Counted from the stretch's first letter, positions 51,741 to 61,277 are shown. The stretch is 64,000 nucleotides of DNA from Rhodospirillaceae bacterium (GCA_018662005.1 JABJHA010000032.1:1-64000); one strand, 5' to 3'. Notes: generated by a model not told the origin, from the letters alone. Translations and numbers: made by a program.

Positions 51741-53318
51741 ATGGATCCGCAAATCGCCCAGTTGGTAGACATCAGCCAGTCACAAGTCGCCATGCAGGCG
51801 CGCGCCGAAATGGTCTTGGAGCGAGCCCGCTGGGCTTCCCAGGTCTTTCAACGCTACGACCGGCAAAAAACCATGGCCATCGCTGACGCCGTTGCCCATG
51901 CCGCCCATGCAAAGGCTGCAGAATATGGTGAATGGGCGGTGCGTGAAACGGGATTTGGCGTCGCCGAACACAAGACCCTCAAGAACGAACTGAGCAGCAT
52001 TCCCCTTGTTGACTACTACCGCGACTGGAATTTCATCGACCCGCGCACGGATGAACGCACCGGTGTTATTGAAATCCCCAAACCAGCGGGCGTGATTTTT
52101 GCCCTGGTGCCTTCGACAAATCCCATATCGACGCTTTATTTCAAAATTCTGTCGGCCCTGATGACACGCAACGCCATTGTCATCAGCCCCCATCCGGCGG
52201 CGCTGCAATGCTGTGTCGATGCGGCCAGAACCCTTTCCGAAGCGGCAACCGCCGCCGGTGCGCCGGAAGGCATCATCCAGTTTCTCGAAGAAATCAGCCT
52301 GCCGCTTGTTGATGAATTTATGAAGTCGGAAAAAACCGATGTCATTTTAGCCACCGGCGGCACCCCCATGGTCCGCGCCGCTTATTCATCATCCAACCCG
52401 GCCCTGGGGGTTGGTCCTGGAAACGCGCCGGTATTTGTCGACGCGACAGCCGACCTGAAAGCTGCGGCCGGGCACATCATTGACAGTAAATCCTTTGATA
52501 ATTCTGTCCTGTGCACCAATGAATCCGTACTGATTACCCTTGATGATGTGGCTTCAACACTTGAGCGTGAATTAACCCGCGCCGGCGCCCACGTTTGCAA
52601 GCCCGAACAAGCCGACGCCCTGCGTAGTTATCTGTTCCACGAACGCGGCTTTAACGTCGAAGCTTTGGGTCGTGACGCGACCTGGATTGCTGAACAGGCA
52701 GGCTTCAAGGTCAACCGTAACACCAAAATCCTTGTCGCTCCCATCAACATGATCGGGGTTGGCGAAATGTTGTCACACGAAAAACTGTGCCCGGTGCTGG
52801 GTTACTTCGTCGCCAGCAGCGTCAATCAGGCGTTGATGCAGGCACGGGCCCTGTTGAGGCTTTCGGGGGCCGGACATTCCGCCGCCATTCATTCAAACGA
52901 CACCCAGACCATCACCGACTACGCCGCCATGGTCGAGGTCTACCGAGTTGTCGTCAATGCCCCTTGCAGTCAGGGTGCGGCAGGTTTTGCCACCAATCTT
53001 GCACCAACATTTACTATCGGCACCGGTTTCTTTGGCCGCTCGTCAGTTGGCGAGAACGTCGGACCGCAGCATCTTGTCAACTGGACACGGATCGCCTGGC
53101 ACAAGGACGGCGGCCCCGTTGACAGCACCGTCATGGGGCAACTAAAGCATCCGGGGCCGCTGCCCAAAGCGCCCGCCGATGGCGTTCCCGGCCAAAGCCG
53201 CCCCGTTTCAATGGTTCCATCGGCCAGCAGCGCACAAAGTACGCCGCCCCGTGATGATCTGCGCGAACAAATTCGCCTGATCATCGCCGAAGAACTTCGC
53301 GATGTTTTGAAGGATTGA
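51741..53318 (+). CDS. CoA-acylating aldehyde dehydrogenase (PduP/EutE type) with C-terminal encapsulation-like helix
   Basis: The 525-residue protein has the catalytic Cys in SVLCTNESVLI near residue 257 and the ALDH glycine motif in GVGPGNAPVFV. After a Pro/Ser/Ala-rich linker of about 45 residues (from about 465) it ends in an amphipathic helix (LREQIRLIIAEELRDVLKD), which has the form of an encapsulation peptide. It would convert the aldehyde made in the compartment to acyl-CoA (propionyl-CoA if the substrate is amino-propanol). ATG 51741 follows directly on the previous stop. Confidence 0.9.
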   Translation: MDPQIAQLVDISQSQVAMQARAEMVLERARWASQVFQRYDRQKTMAIADAVAHAAHAKAAEYGEWAVRETGFGVAEHKTLKNELSSIPLVDYYRDWNFIDPRTDERTGVIEIPKPAGVIFALVPSTNPISTLYFKILSALMTRNAIVISPHPAALQCCVDAARTLSEAATAAGAPEGIIQFLEEISLPLVDEFMKSEKTDVILATGGTPMVRAAYSSSNPALGVGPGNAPVFVDATADLKAAAGHIIDSKSFDNSVLCTNESVLITLDDVASTLERELTRAGAHVCKPEQADALRSYLFHERGFNVEALGRDATWIAEQAGFKVNRNTKILVAPINMIGVGEMLSHEKLCPVLGYFVASSVNQALMQARALLRLSGAGHSAAIHSNDTQTITDYAAMVEVYRVVVNAPCSQGAAGFATNLAPTFTIGTGFFGRSSVGENVGPQHLVNWTRIAWHKDGGPVDSTVMGQLKHPGPLPKAPADGVPGQSRPVSMVPSASSAQSTPPRDDLREQIRLIIAEELRDVLKD

Positions 53319-53321
53319 CCG

Positions 53322-53941
<620 letters not shown>

Positions 53942-53945
<4 letters not shown>

Positions 53946-54382
53946 TGGCTGACCCGATGATGGCATCCCTGGTTCGTGAAGTGCTGGCAGAGGAACTGGC
54001 CCGTATTCGTGGCGACAAGGCGTCCGCCCCGCAACAATCGGCGGTCCGGGAGGAAAAAGTCAGCATTTCCAGCGATGCCGATTTGCAATTGCTGGTCAAA
54101 CAGGTTCTGACGATGGCCGATAATCCGGCTGATCGCAGCGCCCTTGAGGGTGGCAATATTGTCTTCCGGCTGGCAAACACCGCAGCGTCCGTACAGGGTC
54201 AACTTAATGCCGGCGGCGGTGGCAGCCACACCTTTGAACGTGGATTGCTTTCCGAACGCCTTGTCGATCAACTTCCGGCAGGCATCAAAATACTGCAACT
54301 GGGAAAACATGCACAAACGACGCCGTTGGCGCGAGACCGCTTAAGCCAACGCGGCATCTTGATTGAAAGGATGAAACAATGA
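53942..54382 (+). CDS. Microcompartment-associated protein, PduM-like
   Basis: The 146-residue protein begins with an amphipathic helix (MASLVREVLAEELARIRG) that resembles the C-terminal helix of the aldehyde dehydrogenase. The rest ends in TPLARDRLSQRGILIERMKQ, which recalls the end of PduM, an assembly protein of the Pdu compartment. Identity with PduM is by size, position and a weak sequence resemblance only. It overlaps the previous gene by 4 bases and the next by 4. Confidence 0.6.
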
Positions 54383-54621
54383 TTAGAGGACGGATTATCG
54401 GCCGCATCTGGTCGACAAAACGAATCGACTCTCTGCCCCAGGGCGCTTTGCTTGAGGTCGAGATTGATGGTGGCCCCCGGGTGGTTGCATTCGACCCCCT
54501 TGGCTGCGGCGAAGGCGAAGAGGTCCTGATTACGCAAGGATCGGTCGCCGCCGGATATTTTGAAGGATTCAAGGCCCCTGTGGACGCCTTGATTATCGGT
54601 TCCATCGACGACCATTCCTGA
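54379..54621 (+). CDS. Microcompartment vertex protein (BMC-P, EutN/CcmL family)
   Basis: The 80-residue protein has family features: IRGRIIGRIWSTKRIDSLPQ, VVAFDPLGCGEGEEVLITQG and APVDALIIGSID. Pentamers of this fold close the corners of the shell. Its ATG overlaps the previous stop. Confidence 0.9.
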   Translation: MIRGRIIGRIWSTKRIDSLPQGALLEVEIDGGPRVVAFDPLGCGEGEEVLITQGSVAAGYFEGFKAPVDALIIGSIDDHS

Positions 54622-54674
54622 TTCCAGGGTCGTCACCATAATTGTTTATTTTGAAGTAAGAAGAGGAGAAGAAA

Positions 54675-54953
54675 ATGGCTAATCAAGCACTGGGTATGAT
54701 CGAAACGAAAGGCTACGTCGCCGCGCTGGCGGCTGCCGACGCGATGGTAAAAGCCGCCAACGTCATCATTGTCAAACGTGAAGAAGTCGGTGATGGCCTT
54801 GTCGCTGTTGTCATCTCGGGTGATGTGGGGGCCGTCAAGGCGGCCACGGAAGCTGGTGCTGAAACCGCCGGTCAGGTCGGTGAGCTTGTTTCGGTTCACG
54901 TTATTCCGCGTCCCCATCAAGACCTCGACAAGCACTTCACGTCGAAAAAATAA
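54675..54953 (+). CDS. Microcompartment hexamer shell protein (BMC-H)
   Basis: The 92-residue protein is a canonical single BMC domain: [52 protein letters not shown]. It makes the hexagonal facets of the shell. A strong purine-rich ribosome site (aagaagaggagaa) precedes it, in keeping with the high copy number of this protein. Confidence 0.95.
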   Translation: MANQALGMIETKGYVAALAAADAMVKAANVIIVKREEVGDGLVAVVISGDVGAVKAATEAGAETAGQVGELVSVHVIPRPHQDLDKHFTSKK

Positions 54954-54974
54954 ACTTGGGCAAGCTCAAACGGC

Positions 54975-55007
54975 CCGCTTTCCTGCGAAGCCAGCGTGGG
55001 AAAGCGG
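54975..55007 (+). other. Intergenic hairpin between BMC-H and BMC-T genes
   Basis: A 9-bp perfect stem, ccgctttcc with ggaaagcgg, encloses a 15-base loop and has no T run. It may stabilise the 3' end of the BMC-H message or lower the expression of the following gene. Confidence 0.4.
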
Positions 55008-55041
55008 TCGCAGAGCCTTGCGCAAGAAAACGGGTTTCTAA

Positions 55042-55671
55042 ATGACCGAACTACGTGTCTATCTTCCTATTGAGGATCTTCAACCCCAATTCGCGGCGTA
55101 TATGTCAACGCCCGTGCGGGCCCGTGGCTACCCGCCCATGCAGGGTGATAACAGCCTGATTATCGAGGTTGCCCCGGCCCTGGCCATTCACAGGATTGTC
55201 GATCTGGCGTTAAAGGAAGCGCCTGATATGGAGCCCGGTATCTTGTTCACCGAGCGGCAATTCGGCCTCCTTGAGCTTCATTCCAAAAACAGCAAGGAGC
55301 TTGCCGGGGCGGGCCAGGCGATTCTTGAGGGGATCGGCGCCAAGGCAACCGATCAGTTGGCCCCGGCGACTCTTTATACGGACATCATCGAGAACATCGC
55401 CGACCAGCACGCCATTATTTTGAACCGTATGCGCAATGCATCGATGATCCTGCCAGGCCAGGCCCTGCTGCTATACGAGATGGCCCCGGCGCTATTTGCC
55501 GCCGTCGCCGCCAACGAAGCCGAAAAAGTAGCCCCTGAAACCACCATCGTCGATATCCAGATGATGGGAGCGACGGGCCGGGTCTTTATGGCCGGGACAC
55601 CGGATGACCTGAAAATTGCTCAAGCAGCTATCGACAACACCCTTCAAGGGATTAATGGCCGAGCAAAATAA
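55042..55671 (+). CDS. Microcompartment shell protein, tandem-domain trimer (BMC-T), second copy
   Basis: The 209-residue protein is a diverged paralogue of the 53322 product (TERQFGLLELHS, NIADQHAIILNRM, AANEAEKVAPETTIVDIQMM). Two different BMC-T proteins are common in RMM/AAUM-type compartments. It is the last gene of the shell operon. Confidence 0.9.
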   Translation: MTELRVYLPIEDLQPQFAAYMSTPVRARGYPPMQGDNSLIIEVAPALAIHRIVDLALKEAPDMEPGILFTERQFGLLELHSKNSKELAGAGQAILEGIGAKATDQLAPATLYTDIIENIADQHAIILNRMRNASMILPGQALLLYEMAPALFAAVAANEAEKVAPETTIVDIQMMGATGRVFMAGTPDDLKIAQAAIDNTLQGINGRAK

Positions 55672-55680
55672 TATTAGGCG

Positions 55681-55770
55681 ATACCCCCCATCAACAACGA
55701 GGGCGTGGCCGGTCATAAAGTCGAAGCGATCGGATGTTTCCTCATTCGTAGCCCACCGTCGCCATATCCG
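55681..55770 (-). pseudogene. Remnant of a short-chain dehydrogenase 3' end
   Basis: The minus-strand frame reads ATNEETSDRFDFMTGHALVV, then DGGY. This is the typical end of an SDR protein (last strand and VDGGY). It lacks the rest of the gene and has no stop in the expected place after DGGY, so it is a fragment. It differs from the intact SDR at 46389. It borders the repeat-rich junction after the microcompartment operon. Confidence 0.55.
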
Positions 55771-55888
55771 ATCATGGCTAAAAGCGGACTAACTTAAGAC
55801 CCGTCGATAATGTCTGCTTTAGGGGGGTAAAGCAGACATTATCCGACGGTTGTTTGCACGTCTGCTAATAGCCAAAAGCAGCCGTCTG
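55770..55888. repeat. Dispersed intergenic repeat, copy F, with long perfect inverted repeat
   Basis: It includes ggctaaaagcggactaactt, then the arms gataatgtctgcttta (55806-55821) and taaagcagacattatc (55828-55843) around a six-G loop. The stem extends outward to ccgtcg/cgacgg with one bulged base. It ends with cgtctgctaatagccaaaag. A further fragment, acttctgcttttagccagca, lies near 56009. The sequence modules are those of copies A-E. Confidence 0.7.
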
Positions 55889-56374
55889 AGAGAATGGTTC
55901 TTGCGGACTGAATTTACTCACACAAGCACCCATTACCTGCGCGTTTGGTTAGTTCATCAAAGAAAAACTCGAAAAAACCGGAGCAAATTTCTAGATACCC
56001 ATCAGGAACTTCTGCTTTTAGCCAGCAACGGACTCTAGAGGCTGCAAAATCTGCAGCGTCAAAAATTCTCTCTGCTTGCTTTTTAGTGATCCACTTCGTC
56101 TGTTTCATGGTGGATAGGCGCTGACGTCAAACATCGCACTGTGACGAAGGATGTTGTTCCGCATTTAGAAAATCGAAAGGCGCCATTTTTAAAACTTTAG
56201 TCGAAACACACGATTGACCAGAGCGAACAATCCCAAGCCCGAGACAGGTGTGACTTGTCGTGCCATTGGGTGAGGAATAGGCCGACTCAAGGTAATTTCC
56301 GTTATGACTAATAGGGGGTACTGTTCGAGTTGGGTCAACGGGCGCTGTCAAAGCCAGCATGTTTTTGAGTCCGC
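55889..56374. other. Junction without an identifiable gene
   Basis: A minus-strand frame starting at 56108 (MKQTKWITKKQAERIFDAAD) runs into repeat-derived sequence and looks like a truncated gene start. Nothing recognisable lies in 56110-56374. The base composition begins to rise here toward the next block. Confidence 0.5.
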
Positions 56375-57394
56375 TCATCCACCTGATATCTCGAAGTCGC
56401 GGGCAATCAGACCAACACAGTCACCGGCACTCACACCGCCCTGTGCGCGGCGACAAATCAGAACCCCGTCTACGCCAGATTCGATCGGTAATGGCTTGGT
56501 TTGCAATAAGTCAAAACCATGAATTCGGCCGAGAAGAGATCCGCGGCTGACGTCGCCCCCGAGCTCGATCACCGGCTCGTAGATGCCGTCGATGCCGGCC
56601 ATCACAAAAGATTCAGCCTCCTGCGTTTCCATCAAGCGCGTTTCCTTGGGTACCTCCTGCTCCGTCCCGATATCCATCTCCAGCACCTCGAAATGCGCTA
56701 GAATGCGGCGCACGCCGAGTTCTCCGATAGCGACAGCGCGTGGGGAGATACCGCCGCCTCCACCGAGCTCGGTGGTAATCACGAGCTTGCCTTTCGATTC
56801 GGCCGTGTAGTCAAGCAGTCCATAACTGTCAATATCGCTGGCAACAAGCCCGATAGGCGCGGCAAATGCCCGCAAAGCACTGAGCGCGCGCGTGTCTCTA
56901 TCGTGATCTCCGGTGCGGTGCGTTGCTGCAAGAGGTTGGTATAGAAGAGATTGCCCACCCGAATGGAGATCGACCACGATATCCGACTCGGAAAAGAGGA
57001 TCCGGGCGACGTAGTCGGCGATCATCTCGCTCGGTCCCCCATGGATATTTCCCGGGAATAATCGGTTCAGATTGAGGCCATCGAGGGGTGAGTTGCGATG
57101 GCCGGCTTTAAAGGCTGGAAAGTTCAATGCTGGAACAATGATGAGCCGACCATTCAGCAAGGTATGGTCAAGGTTTTGGGCGAGGCGCGTGAGCACAAGT
57201 GGGCCCTCGTATTCGTCTCCGTGAACGCCGGCAATGAGCAACACTGTCGGTCCTTCACCCTTGCGAGCCACAGCAATCGGCACACTTACGACTCCGTAGG
57301 CTGAATCGTTGGTTGAGATAGGTACGTGAAAGTGACCGCAACGAAGCCCCTCGGCGCCAAGGTCGATTGTCGCTCTTACCCGTTCTTCAGCCAT
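56375..57394 (-). CDS. Succinylglutamate desuccinylase/aspartoacylase-family deacylase
   Basis: The product is about 339 residues. Zinc ligands fit the family: His and Glu in IAGVHGDEYEGP and His in DIVVDLHSGGQS, with a catalytic Glu in ITTELGGGGGIS. Members remove acyl groups from amino acids, such as N-acetyl diaminobutyrate deacetylase DoeB. I chose ATG 57394; the frame extends to 57496. It is divergent from the racemase/ABC operon, suggesting a shared pathway for an N-acylated amino acid. Confidence 0.82.
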   Translation of the reverse strand: MAEERVRATIDLGAEGLRCGHFHVPISTNDSAYGVVSVPIAVARKGEGPTVLLIAGVHGDEYEGPLVLTRLAQNLDHTLLNGRLIIVPALNFPAFKAGHRNSPLDGLNLNRLFPGNIHGGPSEMIADYVARILFSESDIVVDLHSGGQSLLYQPLAATHRTGDHDRDTRALSALRAFAAPIGLVASDIDSYGLLDYTAESKGKLVITTELGGGGGISPRAVAIGELGVRRILAHFEVLEMDIGTEQEVPKETRLMETQEAESFVMAGIDGIYEPVIELGGDVSRGSLLGRIHGFDLLQTKPLPIESGVDGVLICRRAQGGVSAGDCVGLIARDFEISGG

Positions 57395-57621
57395 TGCTGT
57401 TCTTCGTCCTACCAGAGCATTTAAAGTTTGATTCGAATTGTTACGCTCGATATTTGCTATAGTGTCCAGGCCCGCGTCGATCTGCCGTGCGATCAAGGGG
57501 TCTTACCATAACCTTCAATGGCCATCAAGCTGACCGTGAGCGGTGTTTTGCCGCGTCGATGCCTGTGGGTGTTCGCGGCCCGGCAGGCGGATGATAATTA
57601 TTGACTCCAGAAACTGTTTTA

Positions 57622-57651
57622 TTTACCGTTAAATGATACTTTATCGTTAAA
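57622..57651. promoter_or_regulatory. Pair of LacI-type operator-like palindromes
   Basis: The bases tttaccgttaaa (57622-57633) and tttatcgttaaa (57640-57651) are near-palindromes centred on CG, 18 bp apart. The LacI family typically binds palindromes with a central CG. They lie 54-83 bp ahead of the racemase-family gene, in the divergent promoter region (57395-57704), which has no other gene. Confidence 0.5.
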
Positions 57652-57704
57652 TGTATGTCTTGAAGGTTTGACGAAAGCATCGGATCTGTTGGGGGCCAAG
57701 AACA

Positions 57705-58454
57705 ATGGACGGCAGCAAGACCAGTGTAGGCGTAATTCTTCCCGACGACGGTCCCTTCGATTACGAATGGCTGCGCTTGGAGCCGTGGCTGGCCGAGAGC
57801 CGCTATCACGACGTGACGTGCCTCGTCCAACGGTCTCCGGCTGATGGGATCATGGCCGAGGAAAACCTCAAGGCGATCGGTGCCGTGGACGCCCTGGGAC
57901 CCTGTGCGCGAAAGCTCCGGAAGGCGGATGCCGAGGTTCTGCTTTGGGCCTGCACCAGTGGCAGCTTCGTTAAGGGATACTCCGGTGCCCGGCGGCAATT
58001 GGAGGAATTGTCGGCGCTCGGAGGCTGTCCGGCGACAAGCACGTCGATAGCGATGGCAGAGGCGATGCACAGCATTGGGGCCGACAAGGTCGACCTCCTC
58101 AGTGCCTACTCCGACCCCGTCACGGCCTTGCTGGTGGACTTTCTGCGCGACAGCGGTATCGCCGTCGGCCTCGTCAGTAGCCTTGGCTGCGATGTGACCG
58201 AGGAGTCCTTCGCCATCGATATCGAGCGCGAGGTCAGCAGCTTCGCCGAAGAATATCCAAGCCCGCTGCCCATCCTCGTTCCAGACACGGCCATTAATAC
58301 CCTCGATCTTTTGGGTCGCCTTGAGGCGGCTGCGGGCCGGGTAGTTGTAACGGCGAACCAGGCCTCTCTTTGGCACGCGGTCTATCTGATTCGTGGCGGA
58401 GGCGAAGATATCGTGCGCGCATTTCAATGCACGGATTCGCGGGAACCGGCGTGA
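57705..58454 (+). CDS. Asp/Glu racemase-superfamily protein (maleate isomerase/arylmalonate decarboxylase type)
   Basis: The 249-residue protein has the N-terminal catalytic Cys region (LLWACTSGSF, Cys near 83). The second catalytic position, usually in a V-S-C-T motif, reads ILVPDTAINTLDLL, so the second Cys is missing. A two-Cys maleate isomerase or racemase mechanism is therefore unlikely; the chemistry may be that of a single-Cys member. It heads the ABC transporter operon. Confidence 0.75.
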   Translation: MDGSKTSVGVILPDDGPFDYEWLRLEPWLAESRYHDVTCLVQRSPADGIMAEENLKAIGAVDALGPCARKLRKADAEVLLWACTSGSFVKGYSGARRQLEELSALGGCPATSTSIAMAEAMHSIGADKVDLLSAYSDPVTALLVDFLRDSGIAVGLVSSLGCDVTEESFAIDIEREVSSFAEEYPSPLPILVPDTAINTLDLLGRLEAAAGRVVVTANQASLWHAVYLIRGGGEDIVRAFQCTDSREPA

Positions 58455-59134
58455 TGAATTGGGACTATGTCGCGAACCTCAACTGGGCACTTGCCTGGGA
58501 GTTCCGGCAGGCGCTGTACCAGGGACTCCTCATGACGCTCACCTTCTTTTTTCTGGGCGGCGCTCTCGGCACTACGCTGGCGCTGGTCCTCAGCGTTTGT
58601 CTACGGAGCACCTTGGTGCCGCTGCGCTGGGTCGTGGTCGCCTTTATCGAGACTTTCCGTAACATGCCGTTGCTGGTACAATTGGTCTGGATTCACTTCG
58701 CGTTGCCGGCGTTCAGCGGCATCAGGACCGACGTTTTTGAGAGCGGGCTAATCGCGCTCACATTCAACGTCGGTTCATACGTTGCCGAGATAATCCGGGC
58801 TGGCATCGAGGCAATACCAAAGGGCCAGTGGGAGGGCGCCCGCTCGCTCTCCCTTGGCGGCTATCCCACTTGGCGCTACGTCATCCTGCCCCAAGCGTTC
58901 CGCATGATGCTGCCGGCGCTTGCCAACATGACAATCAGCCTTCTCAAGGGCACCTCGATTCTCTCCATAATCTCGATCGCCGAGTTGATGAGGGCGACCA
59001 CGCGGATCAGCACCCACACCGCGCGCCCGGTAGAGATGTTCACCATCGCCGCTGTCATCTACTTCATTTTCGGCATTCTTTTCGTCCGCGCATTCGCGTG
59101 GTTGGAGCGCCGCTACGAACTGCGGACGTTCTAA
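58454..59134 (+). CDS. Amino-acid-type ABC transporter permease (HisM/GlnP family)
   Basis: The product is about 226 residues with five or so membrane helices and an EAA loop (PKGQWEGARSLSLGGYPTW, then QAFRMMLPALANM). ATG 58454 overlaps the previous TGA. Family members import polar amino acids. Confidence 0.9.
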   Translation: MNWDYVANLNWALAWEFRQALYQGLLMTLTFFFLGGALGTTLALVLSVCLRSTLVPLRWVVVAFIETFRNMPLLVQLVWIHFALPAFSGIRTDVFESGLIALTFNVGSYVAEIIRAGIEAIPKGQWEGARSLSLGGYPTWRYVILPQAFRMMLPALANMTISLLKGTSILSIISIAELMRATTRISTHTARPVEMFTIAAVIYFIFGILFVRAFAWLERRYELRTF

Positions 59135-59156
59135 TGGCAGAAGGACCGCGAGAATC

Positions 59157-59822
59157 ATGAACCTTGACTGGACCGTCGTAACCCAGAACTACAGCCTGTT
59201 GGCGGAGGGGCTTGGGGTCACCCTCCTCGTCACGGCAGTGACCCTGGTGTTCGGGGGGCTTCTCGGCCTCGTCGTCTGCGCGGCTCGATTATCGAGTCCC
59301 CGCGTCCTTGCTTCGGCGGCCCGCGGGTACATCTCCTTCTTCCGCGTCACGCCCGAGCTGGTGCTAATTTTCTGGATCTACTTTTGCCTACCACCACTCT
59401 TCGACTTGCGTCTCTCCGCCTGGACCTCGGGCACGCTGGCGCTGACCTGCGTCGCGGCCGCCTATATGGCCGAGATCTACCGGGCCGGTATCGAGGCGAT
59501 ACCGCAGGGCCAGATCGAGGCCTGCCGGGCTCTCGGCCTGCGTTGGCTGCCGATTTGGTTGAAGGTCCTACTGCCGCAGGCGGTCCGGCGTATGATGCCC
59601 GCGTTCCTCAACTACTTCACCGAAATCCTTAAGAATTCGACCCTGTTGGCTGGCATCGGAGTCACTGAGCTAGCCTATCAGGCCTACACAAAGGGAGCCC
59701 AGACATACCGCTATCTGGAGTTGCTGTCGGCTATTGCCATCATCTTCTTCTTGATCATCTTTCCTATCAGCATGATCGTTCGCGCTGGGGAGGCTAGACT
59801 GGCGAGGAAGACCGGAAACTAA
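59157..59822 (+). CDS. Amino-acid-type ABC transporter permease
   Basis: The 221-residue protein has the EAA loop IPQGQIEACRALGLRWLPIW, then PQAVRRMMPAFLNYF. It is the second membrane subunit of the same transporter; the 22-bp gap upstream has no gene. Confidence 0.9.
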   Translation: MNLDWTVVTQNYSLLAEGLGVTLLVTAVTLVFGGLLGLVVCAARLSSPRVLASAARGYISFFRVTPELVLIFWIYFCLPPLFDLRLSAWTSGTLALTCVAAAYMAEIYRAGIEAIPQGQIEACRALGLRWLPIWLKVLLPQAVRRMMPAFLNYFTEILKNSTLLAGIGVTELAYQAYTKGAQTYRYLELLSAIAIIFFLIIFPISMIVRAGEARLARKTGN

Positions 59823-59911
59823 TACCACCGCCGGCACCGCCGGTATCGAAGTGGGGCGTGGCTCCGAACCCCGGAGAGGCCCTTAAACCCGAAGAAAACA
59901 AGGAGGAAGTT

Positions 59912-60703
59912 ATGAGACATCTAATTCGAAACGGCCTGTTGGCACTTATCGGCTTTGCATTCGTTTCCGTGGCTTCGGCACAAACTTCGCCGACCATCGA
60001 CAGTATCAAGAAAGAGGGCGTGATCCGCATAGCCATGGCTGATTCGCCGCCGTCCCAGGCGAAGAACCCGGCAACGAACGAATGGGAGGGCTTCAACGTC
60101 GAAATGGCCAATGATTTAGCCAAGGTCCTGGGGGTCAAGCTCGAGATCGTGGACGCCACCTGGGCGACCCTGATTCCCGGGCTGCTAGCCAAGCAGTATG
60201 ACCTTTGTATGGTCGATATGTTTGCCACGCCTGAGAGGGCGCTGGCCGTGGTCTTCACAGACTCCTACAATACCCTCGGTTATTCGTTCCTGGTCCGGGC
60301 CGATTCCAAATTCAAGACCTGGCGCGACCTGAATGCCTCGGGAGTCACGATCGCGACGCTCTCGGGAACCTCGGGCGAACCTTTCGTGCAAACACGCATG
60401 CCGAAGGCAGAGATGAAGTCCATGGTCTCGGACAATAACTACGCGCCGCACATGGAGGTGATGAACGGCCGCGCTGACGCCCACATCACCGACCACATTA
60501 ACAACCTATTGTTCATCAAGAACAATGCGAGCGCGAACCTGCGCACAGTGCCGGAGGATAAGCCACTACTCAATGCCACGGGCCTTGCCTACGCCACCCG
60601 GCCCGGCGACCCGCACTTCCACGCATTCCTCAACACCTGGATCAGTTATTTGCGGGATTCCGGGCAGCTGGAAGAGTTGCGGCTCAAGTACTTCGAATAC
60701 TAA
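59912..60703 (+). CDS. Periplasmic amino-acid-binding protein of the ABC transporter
   Basis: The product is about 263 residues with a signal peptide (GLLALIGFAFVSVASA). It is a typical SBP_bac_3 protein (IDSIKKEGVIRIAMADSPPS, WEGFNVEMANDLAKVLGVKL, LLAKQYDLCMVDMFATPERA). ATG 59912 follows AGGAGG; the longer frame to 59858 is not needed. No ATPase gene accompanies the three transporter genes in the window. Confidence 0.9.
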   Translation: MRHLIRNGLLALIGFAFVSVASAQTSPTIDSIKKEGVIRIAMADSPPSQAKNPATNEWEGFNVEMANDLAKVLGVKLEIVDATWATLIPGLLAKQYDLCMVDMFATPERALAVVFTDSYNTLGYSFLVRADSKFKTWRDLNASGVTIATLSGTSGEPFVQTRMPKAEMKSMVSDNNYAPHMEVMNGRADAHITDHINNLLFIKNNASANLRTVPEDKPLLNATGLAYATRPGDPHFHAFLNTWISYLRDSGQLEELRLKYFEY

Positions 60704-60779
60704 ACACAAGGGCATGGACGGGGTAGCCGAGCTCCCCGTCCTTGTCGCCCTCGGCCACTTTATCTGGAGGAAACCCATC

Positions 60780-61277
60780 ATGCCGGAAAGACCCACCCTG
60801 ATCCGACTCGGTTTGCGCAAGCGGGTGTCGGAAATCGTTCTGCGACTGCGCTGGGACCGTTCGCCCCTCACCTGTGCGGCGGTGGTCCGCCAACTGCCGG
60901 TTGAGAACCAAGTCTGGCACGCCAAGTACGCGAACAACGAGATCTACACCCTGACGCCACCATTCGACGAACCGCCGCCAGCGGAATGGGGCTGCGTCTA
61001 TCCGGGCCCCGGCGATCTGCTCTACATTCCGATCCCTTCGGGTGCCTTCATTCCACCCGGCGCACCGCCGATGGACACCTCGAAAGGGCTCGTCGACTAC
61101 GGCTATTTCTACGAGCGGGGTAACACGCTCGCGGCTGGGCCAGCGGGGCCGGTTCCCGGGACTATTTTCGCGACGGCCAACGCCGTCGATGATGTCGAGG
61201 CCTTCGCGGAGAGCTGTTCTGACGTCTGGTTCGCCGGCGCGGTGGGCGAGCGAATGTTCCTAGAAGTCCTGGAGTGA
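60780..61277 (+). CDS. DUF3830 (cyclophilin-like) protein
   Basis: The 165-residue protein has the features of DUF3830: LTCAAVVRQLPVENQVWHAK, GCVYPGPGDLLYIPIP and VDYGYFYERGN. The family adopts a cyclophilin-like barrel and often lies in amide or amino-acid catabolic operons, with function unclear. GGAGG precedes ATG 60780. The long upstream frame overlaps the binding-protein gene and was discarded. Confidence 0.78.
   Translation: MPERPTLIRLGLRKRVSEIVLRLRWDRSPLTCAAVVRQLPVENQVWHAKYANNEIYTLTPPFDEPPPAEWGCVYPGPGDLLYIPIPSGAFIPPGAPPMDTSKGLVDYGYFYERGNTLAAGPAGPVPGTIFATANAVDDVEAFAESCSDVWFAGAVGERMFLEVLE

Noticed and set aside
56127-56378. 83-residue minus-strand frame after the deacylase
   Set aside because: It overlaps the deacylase end, has no family features and appears to be junction sequence.
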